Of a DNA stretch of 6,042 nt, positions 1 through 6,042 are shown piece by piece. The notes under the pieces were generated by a model, which had not been told where the DNA came from, ran no database searches, and worked only from the letters and a program-made list of their open reading frames with translations. The position numbers and the translations under genes are program-made. How positions within the stretch are numbered: the stretch's first letter is position 1; every line of letters starts with the position of its first letter. Location of the stretch: NCBI GenBank assembly GCA_023142905.1, contig JAGLIP010000059.1, positions 1 to 6,042 of the forward strand, given 5' to 3'. Source of the stretch: Candidatus Aenigmatarchaeota archaeon (GTDB lineage: Archaea; EX4484-52; B79-G9).

Positions 1-3000
1 GGATAAAGCGTTACAAGCTGTGGATTGCTACCATTTATGGTGCTGTATGCCGTAACATTTGTATAATCATACCCTGTAGTTGTCCCATTCACGGTCACAT
101 TTATTGACATTCCTTCTGAGAGTGTGCCTATGATTCTCGTACTCATAAATCCATTTGCGTCTGTAATCGCGCTTGGAAAGCCTGTTGTGTTTATAGAAAC
201 ATTTATGCCTGAAAGCGGATTTCCTTCTGGATCTATTACGAAAACATCAATGTATGTTTCGTTTAAGTAGTATGTTGCATCCATTACCCGATTGGCAAAC
301 CCATAATTGACATTTTCAGCCACAAAGTAGGAATAATTTGTCTTGTTTATTGTAAGATTGTAGTCTCCGGCTTTTACATAAGAGAATGTAATTTGACCCG
401 ATGCGTTTGTCCTTCCTGTAAGAACGCTTTTGTTTGCGTTTTGGGCAATATCTGTTCCATTCCAAAGCGTTACATTTGAATCATTTATGGCCGATGCATT
501 AAGAACGGTTATTGTGAGTGTGGTAGGGTTTACCGTTATATACTCAAAGGAGGTACTGTTTGGATTAACATAAAAATTATCTGTCGTATCTCTTGAATAT
601 CCTTCTGCTGTTGCGTCAATAGTTATATTCTGGAATGAAACCATGCCTGTGAAATTAGCGTATCCGTTCGCATCCGTCAATAGGCTTGTTGTACTGCTCT
701 CATTTGAGACTATGATATTTACATTTTGAATACCCTCAAGTGTTGTGTTGCGGACAAATACTGTGAGGTTTCCATAGTATGGCTTAAGAACAACCGGCAC
801 TGCTGTAAAGTCATTAAGCATCCCGAAACTTATTGATTTTGTGACTGTTTCCCCATTATGATTCGGGTGAGCCACATCAAATACTTTTGTTCCTTGCGAC
901 ATAAAATCAATAGTGCATGTGCCGGCAACATCAGTTGTGCAGTTTACTGAAGAATCGGTGCTTAAAGATATAATTGCTCCTGAAATGTCCGAACCTCCCA
1001 GATTTTCAACGCCGAATCTCGCTTCGGTCTTGTTAATGTCGTATGTATAATTGTATGTTGTGCCGCCTTCAGGGATTACAATACTTTGCACATCAAAGCC
1101 GCAACCATATTCTGTGTTGTTTATTGTTATGCTGTATCCCCCAACAGGCACTTTGTTGAATGTAACGGCATCATAACCAGATGTTAATTGTTTTTGATCA
1201 TAATACGACACATTTGTTCCTGTAAGCTCTATTGTTATGTTGTCTCTCTGAGTCCCCTCACAGCCTGCCTTAACGCCTACAATGGTTTCGTTTAGAGTGT
1301 AATTAAAACTTGTGGTCTTATAATGATAGAACAGGGTAATTGAGGATCCGGTAATATTTTTGTATGCCTCGGATGCCATTATGTCGGAGACTCTGACTTT
1401 TGCTGTTGCGCTTAGCTCTTCTGTCCTTATCTGGCTGCCCGCAAGATTTGCGATTGTTTTTATGGGATAACCATATGATGCCATTTCAATATTATATATT
1501 CCGATAGCCCCACCAATATAGATTATTGAATTTCCGTATATGTCCGCATTTGACGAGTATGAAGTTCCGATTTCAGGTTTTATTGTAATGGCTGCGCCAA
1601 TAACAGGAGTCTGTGTGAATTCGTCAAGGACAGTCACATTTACTATTGTTGAACCCCTAAGATATGTGGTTTTTCCGATTAGGTCATTGTTGCCCAGATT
1701 CCCGAAATCATAAGGATATCCTCCGCCATAGAATGTATCTTCAAGAGTATTGTATCCGCTTTTAGAGTAAGTTATTTCGTAATTTGAGTCAAATCCAACA
1801 TCAATTGCGTATTTTCCGTCTGAATCCGTGGTTGTTATATATATTTTTGTTGCCGCAAGGTCATTGAAAAACACCTGTACGCCTTCAAGATGTATTTGAT
1901 TGTATTCATCCATTACAGACCCTTCAATGTGGGTTGCGCCGGTGAGATTATAATAAATAAATGTGGCTCCACTGTATGGTCCACCACAAGTGCTGCCGTC
2001 GCACCCTATAAGTGTTATGTATCCGTCTTTCTCGAATGTTACCGTATAACTTGCTGTTGACGGTATATTTACAAGAACAGTTCCATAATTGGTAATATCT
2101 GAATAGATGGTGTTGTGCAGCGTATCCTTTACTGTAACTTTTGTGTCGTCTATCGCATATTCACCCGTAGCATCAAAAGAATAAATATACAGGTTATTTT
2201 TGCCGACAATACCCAAAGATTCTTCATCCAATACCGGGTCATCAGCATAACCAATATTTCTTGTTTGTAGGGCATATCCATCTTTTTCAACAGTTATTGT
2301 ATATGTCTTAAAAAGTGCAATGTTTAACGAATACGCCCCGTTTGAATCAGTATATTTTAAATATGCTAACCCATCAGGTGATGTAATCAATATCTTGGCA
2401 TTATTAACTTTTATACTATTATTCTGATTGTCATAAACTTCGCCGAAAAGTACGCCGAGACCTGTAAGCTCTATTACCCCATAATTTATCGAGGAATTAA
2501 AAACTGTGTTATTCTGGTATGGATAATACCCTGTAATATCCCCCATAAGATCCATATCAATTGTAATTGTAAAATTTGTGCTGCCCACAACATAAACAAC
2601 AAAATCGCCAGTATCATTTGTTATTGCTTCATACTCTGAGTTTCCGTTCATAGTTATTACCGCTTTTATTCCGCTCAAAGCATAGCTGGTGTTTTCCTTG
2701 TCAACCACTTTGCCTTCAACTTTTGATGTTCCGCGAAGCTTGACTACATCATCCCCGGTCCAGCTCTGGCTTGTGTTTCCATAAACCGGAATGTTTTTTA
2801 GAGAATATCCTGAAAGCGTAAAATTAAGCGCAGAATCTAAGTTAAGAAGGCTTGTAGGTATATCTATTCTAAACCATCCGCCGGAATTTGTTGTGGTGTT
2901 GTAATAATATTCTCCATAACCTAAAAGTGAGCTGCCATCAACAATTGTAAGATTGACCCCAACACCTACAACTGCCTTGTTATTGTATTCATCCAGTACA

Positions 3001-3782
3001 TATCCTGTAAAATATGTCGCGCCTGAAAGTGTAAAGTCCTTTGTTTTTGTCTCTCCGTTATTGATGTCTTCCCCAAATTCAATTTCATACTTGTTTTCAT
3101 AGTCCGGATGAGATATGTTGGCGTAGTAGTTTACCGAATCTAAAATGCCAGAACCCCAAACTTTTATTATTGCGTTTCCGTTTGCATCTGTTGTTTTTGT
3201 GTTCTCGTATACTGTTGTGTATAGTGTTATTGTAACATTAGGCATGGGTCTTGTGTTTGCAGAATCCTTAATGGTAATATTATAGTATGCGAATCCGTCG
3301 GCCACCATACTCGAATCCACGGTGTTTATACCGACAAATCCTGCACCTGCATTGTTTTCTGTCTTTTCGGGAAAACCTGCGGCAGTACAGTTTACATAGT
3401 ATGCTTTATCCCCGCGCACAGTAATTGAATAATGCCCGTTTGAATCTGTTGTTGTCTGATACATCAACACATCTGTCGTATTGTCATAAACAGATACGGA
3501 TGCGCCTGAAATATGGCCTTCACCAAGCTCTGTTACAGTCCCGTTTAAAGTTGAGTTCCCTGAAAGCAGAATATTTGAATAATCATTTGTTGTATTTGCC
3601 ACAAAACCGGTCTTTATTGCCTGCATTGTGGGTGTAAGTGTGCCGATGTGCATTATTTTCATTGAATAAAATCCGTTTGAGCCTGTTGTTGCAATCGCAT
3701 TGCCTGACTGCGTCAATGCAACCTGTGCGGCATCAAGGTCGTTGTTTGATGCAACCGCAAATGCATCTTCAACAAATCCGCT
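1..3782 (-). repeat. Tandem array of about 14 carboxypeptidase-regulatory-like / Cna-B-like modules
   Basis: Approximate module bounds in residues: 230-307, 308-389, 390-483, 484-580, 581-670, 671-756, 757-844, 845-939, 940-1024, 1025-1147, 1148-1230, 1231-1315, 1316-1402, 1403-1489 and on. The central turn is visible as TTTDSNGHYSI (339-349), TTDANG (426-431), TTTNSGG (525-531), TNDTG (617-621), TDSNGAYSL (707-715), TTTDSDGKYAI (879-889), TTDVAG (1178-1183), LTDANG (1264-1269), RTNASG (1353-1358) and ITDANG (1435-1440). Many modules then end in a Y-x-I/V-x-x-x-K-x-G-Y or similar strand. Modules are strongly diverged from one another at both DNA and protein level, so this is an old array. The folds are inferred from the motifs; module 10 (1025-1147) is the least regular and longest. 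Confidence 0.75.
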
Positions 3783-4469
3783 GTAATTCGATATTGAAAA
3801 CGGATAATTTGTGCTGTTCAGCAAAGTATAATGCGTTGCGTTTATTTGAAGTGTGTAGCTGTTGACCCCGAGTGCTGAAAAATCAATAATGTCTGTCCAG
3901 AAATTTCCATCCCATGGAAGGCTGCCCGAAATTGCCTGGCCAATTACCCCATAGGACATATTCCCTTTTGTGTTGTCCACCGTCTCTGTTCCATGCATGC
4001 TTGTATAGTTTAATACCGTTGTTGATGCATTCTGGTAATTTTCATTGTTTCTTGTTTTTGTTATGGCGCCAACTGCAAAGTATTTTGTTGCAAATGACCA
4101 GTTCCACTCAGAAGTTGTCGTGTATGTGGCATTAACTTTCACATAATAATCGCCCAGAGGAAGACCGCTTATGTCAATACTTGTGTTTATCCAGTCAGTC
4201 CCGTTAAATGACATCGGCAGGTTTGGCCCTAAAGCAACGCTTCCTGTTGAATTATATATCGTATAATTTGCAAAACCCGTTGTTGCATTGACTTCGCCCA
4301 ATGTTGCATGGCTTGCATTCGCTGTTATGTTTAAAAGATTTCCTAGTGTGTCTGCTGAAATGTTTGTGTCTACTGTTATGTTTGCTGACTGCACTGCAAA
4401 CACCGGACTTAAAAACAGGGCAAATGCTGCTAAAAACATACAGAGCCCGAACAGGTTTTGCCTTGTCAT
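1..4469 (-). CDS. Giant secreted modular surface protein (partial; C-terminus outside window)
   Basis: The reading frame starts at the ATG at 4469-4467 and stays open without a stop for 1489 complete codons to the window edge; I translated every line. Residues 1-25 form a Sec signal peptide. Residues 26-229 form an N-terminal region with two related segments. Residues 230-1489 are about 14 tandem beta-sandwich modules with carboxypeptidase-regulatory-like / Cna-B-like character: a G-x-V-x-D/E start, a mid-strand T-D-x-N-G turn and a G-Y near the end. I count about 68 N-X-S/T sequons and only eight cysteines; Asn, Thr, Ser and Tyr are abundant. No catalytic motif was seen. Modular, sequon-rich secreted proteins of this kind are typically extracellular stalks, adhesins or S-layer components in archaea. 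That role is inferred, and the anchor (transmembrane helix or sorting signal) would lie beyond position 1. The start is supported by the ATGA overlap with the upstream regulator gene, a purine-rich ribosome-binding sequence and Arg3 before the hydrophobic core. Confidence 0.9.
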   Translation of the reverse strand, partial: MTRQNLFGLCMFLAAFALFLSPVFAVQSANITVDTNISADTLGNLLNITANASHATLGEVNATTGFANYTIYNSTGSVALGPNLPMSFNGTDWINTSIDISGLPLGDYYVKVNATYTTTSEWNWSFATKYFAVGAITKTRNNENYQNASTTVLNYTSMHGTETVDNTKGNMSYGVIGQAISGSLPWDGNFWTDIIDFSALGVNSYTLQINATHYTLLNSTNYPFSISNYSGFVEDAFAVASNNDLDAAQVALTQSGNAIATTGSNGFYSMKIMHIGTLTPTMQAIKTGFVANTTNDYSNILLSGNSTLNGTVTELGEGHISGASVSVYDNTTDVLMYQTTTDSNGHYSITVRGDKAYYVNCTAAGFPEKTENNAGAGFVGINTVDSSMVADGFAYYNITIKDSANTRPMPNVTITLYTTVYENTKTTDANGNAIIKVWGSGILDSVNYYANISHPDYENKYEIEFGEDINNGETKTKDFTLSGATYFTGYVLDEYNNKAVVGVGVNLTIVDGSSLLGYGEYYYNTTTNSGGWFRIDIPTSLLNLDSALNFTLSGYSLKNIPVYGNTSQSWTGDDVVKLRGTSKVEGKVVDKENTSYALSGIKAVITMNGNSEYEAITNDTGDFVVYVVGSTNFTITIDMDLMGDITGYYPYQNNTVFNSSINYGVIELTGLGVLFGEVYDNQNNSIKVNNAKILITSPDGLAYLKYTDSNGAYSLNIALFKTYTITVEKDGYALQTRNIGYADDPVLDEESLGIVGKNNLYIYSFDATGEYAIDDTKVTVKDTLHNTIYSDITNYGTVLVNIPSTASYTVTFEKDGYITLIGCDGSTCGGPYSGATFIYYNLTGATHIEGSVMDEYNQIHLEGVQVFFNDLAATKIYITTTDSDGKYAIDVGFDSNYEITYSKSGYNTLEDTFYGGGYPYDFGNLGNNDLIGKTTYLRGSTIVNVTVLDEFTQTPVIGAAITIKPEIGTSYSSNADIYGNSIIYIGGAIGIYNIEMASYGYPIKTIANLAGSQIRTEELSATAKVRVSDIMASEAYKNITGSSITLFYHYKTTSFNYTLNETIVGVKAGCEGTQRDNITIELTGTNVSYYDQKQLTSGYDAVTFNKVPVGGYSITINNTEYGCGFDVQSIVIPEGGTTYNYTYDINKTEARFGVENLGGSDISGAIISLSTDSSVNCTTDVAGTCTIDFMSQGTKVFDVAHPNHNGETVTKSISFGMLNDFTAVPVVLKPYYGNLTVFVRNTTLEGIQNVNIIVSNESSTTSLLTDANGYANFTGMVSFQNITIDATAEGYSRDTTDNFYVNPNSTSFEYITVNPTTLTITVLNASAINDSNVTLWNGTDIAQNANKSVLTGRTNASGQITFSYVKAGDYNLTINKTNYSYFVAENVNYGFANRVMDATYYLNETYIDVFVIDPEGNPLSGINVSINTTGFPSAITDANGFMSTRIIGTLSEGMSINVTVNGTTTGYDYTNVTAYSTINGSNPQLVTLY
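1653..3020 (-). repeat. In-frame block duplication inside the module array (period 361 codons)
   Basis: Module 4 (residues 484-580) and module 8 (845-939) have matching boundaries. Each is preceded by L-(S/T)-G, starts A-T, reaches V-(L/M)-D-E-Y-N at the same offset, and ends L-R-G followed by a module beginning (T)S. At DNA level a 14-base exact match, ATTGTATTCATCCA on the plus strand, occurs at 2982-2995 and 1899-1912. The copies are 1083 bases apart, which is exactly 361 codons, and both encode the D-E-Y-N part. This indicates that at least one module, perhaps a multi-module block, was copied in frame. Confidence 0.6.
3825..4220 (-). repeat. Duplicated segment in the N-terminal region of the surface protein
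   Basis: Residues 84-116 and 184-215 share a pattern. Both begin L-P and carry (F/W)-(N/D)-G-x-x-W, then I-D-(I/F)-S-x-L-x-(L/V), then Y-x-(V/L)-x-(V/I)-N-A-T-x-Y. The copies are about 100 residues apart, the size of one beta-sandwich domain. This suggests that residues 26-229 are two related Ig-like domains, distinct from the following modules because they lack the T-D-x-N-G turn. The relation is seen by eye only. Confidence 0.6.
4395..4469 (-). other. Sec signal peptide of the giant surface protein
   Basis: Residues 1-25 have a short n-region with Arg3, a hydrophobic core (residues 6-20, rich in Leu, Phe and Ala) and a c-region S-P-V-F-A. This predicts signal peptidase I cleavage after Ala25, with the mature protein starting V-Q-S-A-N. 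Cys10 lies inside the core and is not followed by a lipobox arrangement at the cleavage site, so a lipoprotein signal is unlikely. The next sequence is immediately sequon-rich (N30, N36, N47, N51), consistent with export. Confidence 0.85.
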
Positions 4470-4741
4470 TCTTCCTCTTCCTCGCTCATTTTTGCGGCCT
4501 GAGTAGATTCATTATTTAAAATAACCGGCGTATCTTGGATGGTTTTTAAAGAACTTTCAGTGCCTGTGGCAGGCATGTAAACCCAAGAGCGGCCTACCAG
4601 AATTCGTGTAATTGTGCCATTATCTCTTAGCGCTTCTAAGTACCCTGCAAGAAACTCGCGCCTTATGCCTAACTCTTTTGATAATTGAGAAACAGAGCGC
4701 GGCCGTTGCGCAAGTATTTTAAGAAGCCCGTCTTCTTTCAT
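4466..4741 (-). CDS. Small winged helix-turn-helix transcription regulator
   Basis: A 91-residue protein with one N-terminal winged-helix domain and no ligand-binding domain. Helix 1 is about residues 3-12 (L-L-K-I-L), helix 2 residues 16-25 (S-V-S-Q-L-S-K-E-L-G), and the recognition helix residues 27-41 (I-R-R-E-F-L-A-G-Y-L-E-A-L-R). The wing is residues 43-56 (T-I-T-R-I-L-V-G-R-S-W-V-Y-M), with Arg46 and Arg51 positioned to touch DNA. This is the general layout of small archaeal ArsR/MarR-like or HTH_24-like regulators; I cannot assign the family. Residues 57-86 are a polar linker and the last five residues are Glu. The ATG at 4741 is chosen because upstream ATGs (4810, 4785) hit stops within eight codons and the domain begins right at this Met. 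Its TGA overlaps the ATG of the surface-protein gene, so it probably controls, or is controlled with, that gene. It has its own promoter, separate from aIF5B. Confidence 0.88.
   Translation of the reverse strand: MKEDGLLKILAQRPRSVSQLSKELGIRREFLAGYLEALRDNGTITRILVGRSWVYMPATGTESSLKTIQDTPVILNNESTQAAKMSEEEEE
4470..4483 (-). promoter_or_regulatory. Purine-rich ribosome-binding sequence for the surface-protein gene, inside the regulator gene
   Basis: On the minus strand the bases directly before the ATG at 4469 read GAGGAAGAGGAAGA. They hold two GAGG cores, ending 4 and 10 bases before the start codon, both complementary to the archaeal 16S 3' end (CCUCC). The same bases encode the Glu-rich tail of the upstream regulator. 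With the ATGA overlap this fits re-initiation or coupled translation of the two genes. Confidence 0.65.
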
Positions 4742-4817
4742 AATATTTCCCTTAAAGCAAACTAAATATCGATATAGTGAGACATACCGCTGTTATTGAT
4801 TATTTGTCATCAGGTAC

Positions 4818-4831
4818 TATATAAAGCTTTG
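4818..4831 (-). promoter_or_regulatory. Archaeal TATA box with BRE for the regulator / surface-protein operon
   Basis: The minus strand reads CAAAGCTTTATATA. TTTATATA (4825-4818) is a near-consensus archaeal TATA box, and the A-rich CAAAGC just upstream is a reasonable TFB-recognition element. With usual archaeal spacing, transcription would start about 4792-4797, giving a leader of roughly 50-55 bases before the ATG at 4741. A weak AAGGGA lies 7 bases before that ATG. The placement between aIF5B and the regulator indicates that the operon can be transcribed independently of aIF5B. Confidence 0.7.
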
Positions 4832-4858
4832 TATTGCGCGCTATATTGTACGCAATAT
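4832..4858. promoter_or_regulatory. Inverted-repeat cluster, candidate operator upstream of the TATA box
   Basis: Two overlapping inverted repeats share one arm. TATTGCG (4832-4838) pairs with CGCAATA (4851-4857) across 12 bases. ATATTG (4843-4848) pairs with CAATAT (4853-4858) across 4 bases. Put differently, the half-site TATTG occurs at 4832 and 4844 (12-base spacing) and in reverse at 4853-4857. The cluster abuts the BRE/TATA element, the usual place for an archaeal activator site or a repressor that blocks TFB. The winged-helix protein encoded next door is the natural candidate ligand; this is inference. Confidence 0.5.
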
Positions 4859-4865
4859 GTAACTC

Positions 4866-4870
4866 AAAAA
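4866..4870 (-). terminator. Possible oligo-T terminator after aIF5B
   Basis: Six bases after the aIF5B TAA the minus strand has ATTTTTG, a run of five T. Archaeal RNA polymerase can terminate at U-runs without a hairpin, but five T is at the weak end and no second run follows, so read-through into the downstream operon is possible. Confidence 0.3.
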
Positions 4871-4876
4871 TTTGCC

Positions 4877-6042
4877 TTAGAAAACATCCCACAACCGGTC
4901 TTTTTTGACCATAATCTCACGGATTTCTTCTAATGTATTTTTCTCATGTTCGCTTAAAATATCCAGATTTTCAGATAATAACTTGTATTCGTCTTTTAGA
5001 ATAAAACTGTAAAGTATGTCGTCTTCTTTTATGTTTCGCCCCACAACAGCGCCATCAATTGATACCGCTACCTGTTCTCCAAGTTTTCCTTCAGTGACAT
5101 TTTCGCCCTTGTTCTGCAATGCATGAACGGAACCAATTATCTTTCCTTCGGTGTTCATCAGTCGAACACAGGTTTTTATTGTTCCTCCAAGAACTTCCAT
5201 GCCAACAATTGCCGGCTTGCTTTGCCTAAATACAAATCCTGAAAGGAACTTAAGTTTGCACGGTGCTGCAACAGAAGACAAAATATCTTTTTCCTTGAGT
5301 TTTGAGACTTCTTCTATGTGCTTTTCATAATCCTCAACAAGGCGATAAATTATGTCTGAAGATAATACTCTTGTTTTTGTTTGTCTTGCAAGCTCTTCTG
5401 CATCCGGAAGTATTTTTGTGTTGAATGCAAAAATGACTTTGTGTGCGAAATCGATTTCTTCCAGTGCCATCACATCTTTTTTGTTTACGGTTCCTATTTC
5501 GGCACGCTTTATAGGTATTTCCATATCCTGTAATGTTTTTACAAGCGCTTCTAAGCTACCAAGCGCATCTGCTTTTACAATAACACCAACACCATCAGTT
5601 TTTATTTGAACTTCTTCTATTTCTGCCTGTACTTGTATTTTGGCTTCATCTATTTCTGAGGAATCGCGTACACATCGCAAAGGCACTCCCGAAATAACAT
5701 TATCTAAATCTGGCGCAGATATCTTAAGTCCAGATGCCGCAGCAATTTCGGGGAAATTGGTGAATTGTTTTTCTACACGAATTTCCTTCATAGGACTTGT
5801 TTTAAGAATCGCTTTTGCTTTTGTGACAATAGCCCCGTCCGGGTGTCCAATAACAATCATATCGCCTCGTTTCACAAGCCCATCGTAAAGTATGACGTCA
5901 ATAGTTGTTCCAAGACCTTTTACTTCTTTGACTTCCAAAACCGTTCCTTTCCCGGCACCTGTATCATCAATATGTAATTTTTTCTCAAGATATTTTTGTG
6001 TAATTCCGCTAAGCATAGTAAGTAAATCCGGAATACCTTCAC
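4877..6042 (-). CDS. infB: Translation initiation factor aIF5B (archaeal IF-2), C-terminal part
   Basis: This is the GTPase that promotes ribosomal subunit joining and initiator tRNA positioning. 387 residues are visible; the G domain lies upstream of the window. The first residues, E-G-I-P-D-L-L-T-M-L-S-G, are the conserved end of the G domain in aIF5B/eIF5B, so the Met at 6016 is internal and not the start. In visible numbering, domain II (beta-barrel) is about 20-125, with G-x-G-T-T-I-D-V-I-L-Y-D-G and K-R-G-D. Domain III is about 148-245, with the hallmark G-V-I-V-K-A-D-A-L-G-S-L-E-A-L. Domain IV is about 258-350, with F-R-Q-S-K-P-A-I-V-G-M-E-V-L-G-G and V-V-G-R-N-I-K-E-D-D. It ends in the archaeal/eukaryotic-style C-terminal helices (about 355-387), which contact aIF1A in characterised homologues. 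The ending W-D-V-F after K-K-D-R-L is normal in type. No frameshift or insertion is seen. It ends with TAA, 135 bases from the next gene. Confidence 0.96.
   Translation of the reverse strand, partial: EGIPDLLTMLSGITQKYLEKKLHIDDTGAGKGTVLEVKEVKGLGTTIDVILYDGLVKRGDMIVIGHPDGAIVTKAKAILKTSPMKEIRVEKQFTNFPEIAAASGLKISAPDLDNVISGVPLRCVRDSSEIDEAKIQVQAEIEEVQIKTDGVGVIVKADALGSLEALVKTLQDMEIPIKRAEIGTVNKKDVMALEEIDFAHKVIFAFNTKILPDAEELARQTKTRVLSSDIIYRLVEDYEKHIEEVSKLKEKDILSSVAAPCKLKFLSGFVFRQSKPAIVGMEVLGGTIKTCVRLMNTEGKIIGSVHALQNKGENVTEGKLGEQVAVSIDGAVVGRNIKEDDILYSFILKDEYKLLSENLDILSEHEKNTLEEIREIMVKKDRLWDVF

Noticed and set aside
1..3782. CRISPR array or recent DNA tandem repeat
   Set aside because: The modules repeat only at protein level with long, variable periods; no short identical repeats with spacers were seen.
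3425..4519. Several plus-strand open frames of 70-75 codons
   Set aside because: They lie antisense to the 1489-codon minus-strand frame, give low-complexity Leu/Cys/Ser-rich translations with no domain, and have no start context; they are shadows.
4783..4810. Upstream ATGs at 4810 and 4785 as alternative starts or leader peptides for the regulator
   Set aside because: They stop after 5 and 7 codons. The one at 4810 lies upstream of the expected transcription start, and the other is out of frame with no ribosome-binding sequence.
4832..4857. Hairpin terminator for aIF5B
   Set aside because: The 7-base stem has a 12-base loop and no T-run follows it on the minus strand; its position against the BRE/TATA element fits an operator better.
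4742..4876. tRNA, small RNA or riboswitch in the only intergenic gap
   Set aside because: The 135 bases show no cloverleaf, kink-turn pair or other recognised RNA fold beyond the short inverted repeats.
5352..5977. Plus-strand open frames of 70-85 codons opposite aIF5B
   Set aside because: They are antisense to a strongly conserved coding sequence, and their composition mirrors that gene.
6014..6016. ATG as start of a 379-residue protein
   Set aside because: The frame is open upstream to the window edge and encodes the conserved E-G-I-P-D-L-L end of the aIF5B G domain, so this Met is internal.

Overview
The window comes from an archaeon. The gene at the high-coordinate end encodes the C-terminal two thirds of an archaeal/eukaryotic-type translation initiation factor aIF5B. 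The only intergenic gap carries a classical archaeal TATA box (TTTATATA on the minus strand), and the dominant gene encodes a very large secreted protein dense in N-X-S/T sequons, as is common for archaeal surface glycoproteins. The DNA is moderately AT-rich. A DPANN-type or other uncultured lineage would fit the giant modular surface protein, but nothing here fixes the lineage.

All three real genes are on the minus strand, so the biological order runs from high to low coordinates. (1) 6042-4877: 3' part of the aIF5B gene; its GTPase domain lies outside the window. (2) 4876-4742: a 135-base gap with a short T-run after aIF5B, an inverted-repeat cluster that looks like an operator, and an archaeal promoter. 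(3) 4741-4466: a 91-residue winged-helix DNA-binding protein. (4) 4469-1: a giant secreted protein, open for 1489 codons and still open at the window edge. Genes 3 and 4 overlap by ATGA, so they are almost certainly one transcript with coupled translation.

The giant protein has a Sec-type signal peptide (residues 1-25), an N-terminal region of about 200 residues that contains an internal duplication, and then about 14 tandem beta-sandwich modules of 75-120 residues. These resemble the carboxypeptidase-regulatory-like / Cna-B-like superfamily. Most carry a T-(D/N)-x-x-G-x-x-x-(I/V/F) signature followed by a Gly-Tyr or similar strand end. It is probably a cell-surface stalk, adhesin or S-layer-associated protein. 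The C-terminal anchor is not visible.

The most interesting unit is the two-gene operon: a one-domain transcription regulator co-translated with a giant glycoprotein, with a candidate operator directly upstream of the shared promoter. This suggests an autoregulated on/off switch for a surface structure. Further points of interest are a stretch of about 350 residues nearly free of glycosylation sequons in an otherwise sequon-dense protein, a traceable in-frame block duplication with a period of 361 codons, and closely spaced cysteine pairs confined to the C-terminal half.
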